This document shows positions 62,801-64,000 of a stretch of DNA of 64,000 nt, piece by piece; the stretch's first letter is position 1; each line of letters begins with the position of its first letter. The position numbers were made by a program, and so were the translations under genes. Source of the DNA: JAAYJT01 sp037445555. GTDB taxonomy: Bacteria > Bacteroidota > Bacteroidia > Bacteroidales > JAAYJT01. Location: the NCBI GenBank assembly GCA_037445555.1, contig JBBIKG010000003.1, forward strand, positions 62,001 to 126,000, read 5' to 3'. Under the pieces are notes generated by a model. That model searched no databases. It was not told the origin of the DNA and saw only the letters and a list, made by a program, of their open reading frames with translations.

Positions 62801-63793
62801 ATGCCCATCCGGTTTCTTTTCCTTACAGCAACCCTCCTTGCAGCAAGCTGTGGTCAGCAGCCATCAAAACCGCTCCCTGGTCCCTCTCTGAGCGAGAAAA
62901 TTTTAGCTGCAGGCATACCCGATTTCAATAGCGATTCAGCATATCATTTTGTGGCCATCCAGGTTGCTTTCGGCCCACGTGTTCCGAACACGGAGTCGCA
63001 TGCACGGTGTGCCAGATACCTTGAAAGTACTCTTGCCCGGTTTGCCGAAAAGGTGCAGGTTCAGGAGGCAAGGATAAGGGCATATAATGGCCAGGTGCTG
63101 AATATTAAGAATATCATAGGATCGTTTGCGCCCGCAAAGCCGAATCGTATTTTGTTGTGCGCACATTGGGATTCGCGACCCTATGCGGACCATGACCCTA
63201 ATCCGGCCAATCATTACAAACCTATACCGGGTGCCAACGACGGAGCCAGCGGTGTAGGGGTGTTGTTAGAGATTGCGAGACAACTTTCCATGAAGCAGCA
63301 TGAATTCGGGATTGATATCGTATTTTTTGATGCAGAAGATTATGGAGAGCATCAGAGCCTTCAGGGCAACCGGGAAGATACCTGGGCTCTTGGATCACAG
63401 TACTGGGCTCGCAATCCGCATATTGCCGGTTACCGGGCCAGGTTTGGCATACTGCTCGACATGGTTGGCACCGCTGATGCTGTGTTTACCATGGAAGGCA
63501 CTTCAATGCAATACGCACCGGATGTTATGAGGAAGGTATGGAATACGGCCCATGCAATCGGGTATTCAGCATATTTTTCGATGCAGCAAACCAGCCCGCT
63601 CATCGACGATCATTTATTCATAAACCGCATCGCCCGAATACCTACTATTGATATTATCCATTTTACGCAGGAAACCCCGACGGGTTTTTTTGCCGATTGG
63701 CACACTATGCGCGATGATATGCGAAACATTGACCGCAACACAATGAAAGCGGTCGGTCAAACCGTGCTGACGGTCATAGGTCTCGAGAAATAG
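62801..63793 (+). CDS. M28-family lipoprotein, glutaminyl-cyclase-like
   Basis: A lipoprotein signal (MPIRFLFLTATLLAASC, Cys17) is followed by an M28/glutaminyl-cyclase fold. Zinc-binding motifs are CAHWDSRPYADHDP near 124, GANDGASGVGVLLE near 144 and VFFDAEDYG near 175; a late HLFIN near 270 contributes too. The build is that of Bacteroidota glutaminyl cyclases, which cyclise N-terminal Gln of exported proteins; an aminopeptidase role is the alternative. I chose the ATG at 62801; a TTG at 62783 in frame overlaps the nitroreductase stop. It fits the presence of T9SS cargo in the window. Confidence 0.85.
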   Translation: MPIRFLFLTATLLAASCGQQPSKPLPGPSLSEKILAAGIPDFNSDSAYHFVAIQVAFGPRVPNTESHARCARYLESTLARFAEKVQVQEARIRAYNGQVLNIKNIIGSFAPAKPNRILLCAHWDSRPYADHDPNPANHYKPIPGANDGASGVGVLLEIARQLSMKQHEFGIDIVFFDAEDYGEHQSLQGNREDTWALGSQYWARNPHIAGYRARFGILLDMVGTADAVFTMEGTSMQYAPDVMRKVWNTAHAIGYSAYFSMQQTSPLIDDHLFINRIARIPTIDIIHFTQETPTGFFADWHTMRDDMRNIDRNTMKAVGQTVLTVIGLEK

Positions 63794-63796
63794 GCA

Positions 63797-64000
63797 CTAG
63801 AGCATATCATTGGCCAGATTGGCCAATTCGCTGCGCTCGCCTTTTTCGAGCCTTATATGCGCGTAGATGTCATGGTGCTTCACCTTGTCAATCAGCACCG
63901 AAAGTCCGTTGCTTTGGGAGTCAAGATACGGGGTATCAATCTGGTAGATATCGCCGGTGAAAATGATCTTTGTGTTTTCTCCCGCACGTGTGATGATGGT
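63797..64000 (-). CDS. PhoH-family ATPase, C-terminal part
   Basis: Runs off the window edge; only the last 67 codons are seen. On the minus strand the sequence TIITRAGENTKIIFTGDIYQ, followed by IDTPYLDSQSNGLSVLI and EKGERSELANLANDML, is the C-terminus of the PIN-PhoH (YlaK-like) P-loop family. It is an ATP-binding protein with a predicted RNA-related role. The stop is 4 nt from the stop of the M28 gene. Confidence 0.9.
   Translation of the reverse strand, partial: TIITRAGENTKIIFTGDIYQIDTPYLDSQSNGLSVLIDKVKHHDIYAHIRLEKGERSELANLANDML

Overview
The window is a piece of a chromosome from a member of the phylum Bacteroidota, probably Bacteroidales-like. Four things point there. Many genes start shortly downstream of the TAnnTTTG -7 box used by the Bacteroidota primary sigma factor, with no clear Shine-Dalgarno sequence. 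Two secreted proteins end in type IX secretion signals. The proline-tRNA ligase is the short archaeal/eukaryote-like form. The run sigma-54 activator, LptE, TPR-like protein, SecG next to GroES-GroEL is, as far as I recall, typical of this group. I cannot name a genus.

Layout. 0-9.6 kb: panB, an RluA-type pseudouridine synthase, mutS, tRNA-Gly(GCC), tRNA-Leu(UAA), a leftward lpxK-punA-lpxH run, and a rightward Nif3-family/zinc-ribbon pair. 9.7-25.5 kb: a FadL-type porin and an unusual Tyr/Trp-rich lipoprotein, proS-mazG, manA, lipA-lipB, an overlapping nucleotide-metabolism trio (LOG, P-loop kinase, dCMP deaminase), and leftward rsmA, a TPR protein, serS, rpmA-rplU and an EamA permease. 25.6-39.4 kb: an aldehyde dehydrogenase, two exported proteins, guaB, a three-gene periplasmic chaperone cluster followed by moxR, an MFS permease and an Ig-like lipoprotein. 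39.4-53.3 kb: an ArsR regulator, adenine deaminase, groSL, the secG-lptE-sigma-54 operon, gapA, an M20 dipeptidase, a large OmpA/TPR protein, a TrmH-type methyltransferase and an unknown protein.

53.4-59.7 kb is the accessory part. Two decayed copies of the same IS1595-like transposase lie in the same orientation about 5 kb apart. Between them are a heavily mutated 3-oxoacid CoA-transferase subunit A gene, which no single reading frame shows, a hybrid two-component sensor/AraC regulator, a secreted esterase with a type IX signal, and a small lipoprotein. The esterase and lipoprotein genes are each preceded by a pair of 15-bp direct repeats with a 21-bp period, exactly 21 bp upstream of the same TAAAATTG box. 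This looks like an undescribed operator for the adjacent regulator, and is the most interesting signal in the window. 59.8-64 kb: a large TPR protein, a nitroreductase, an M28/glutaminyl-cyclase-like lipoprotein and the end of a PhoH-family gene.

Most of the window is housekeeping: lipid A and LPS export, envelope biogenesis, tRNA charging, nucleotide and cofactor synthesis. All functions are inferred from sequence motifs read by eye. No database search was possible.
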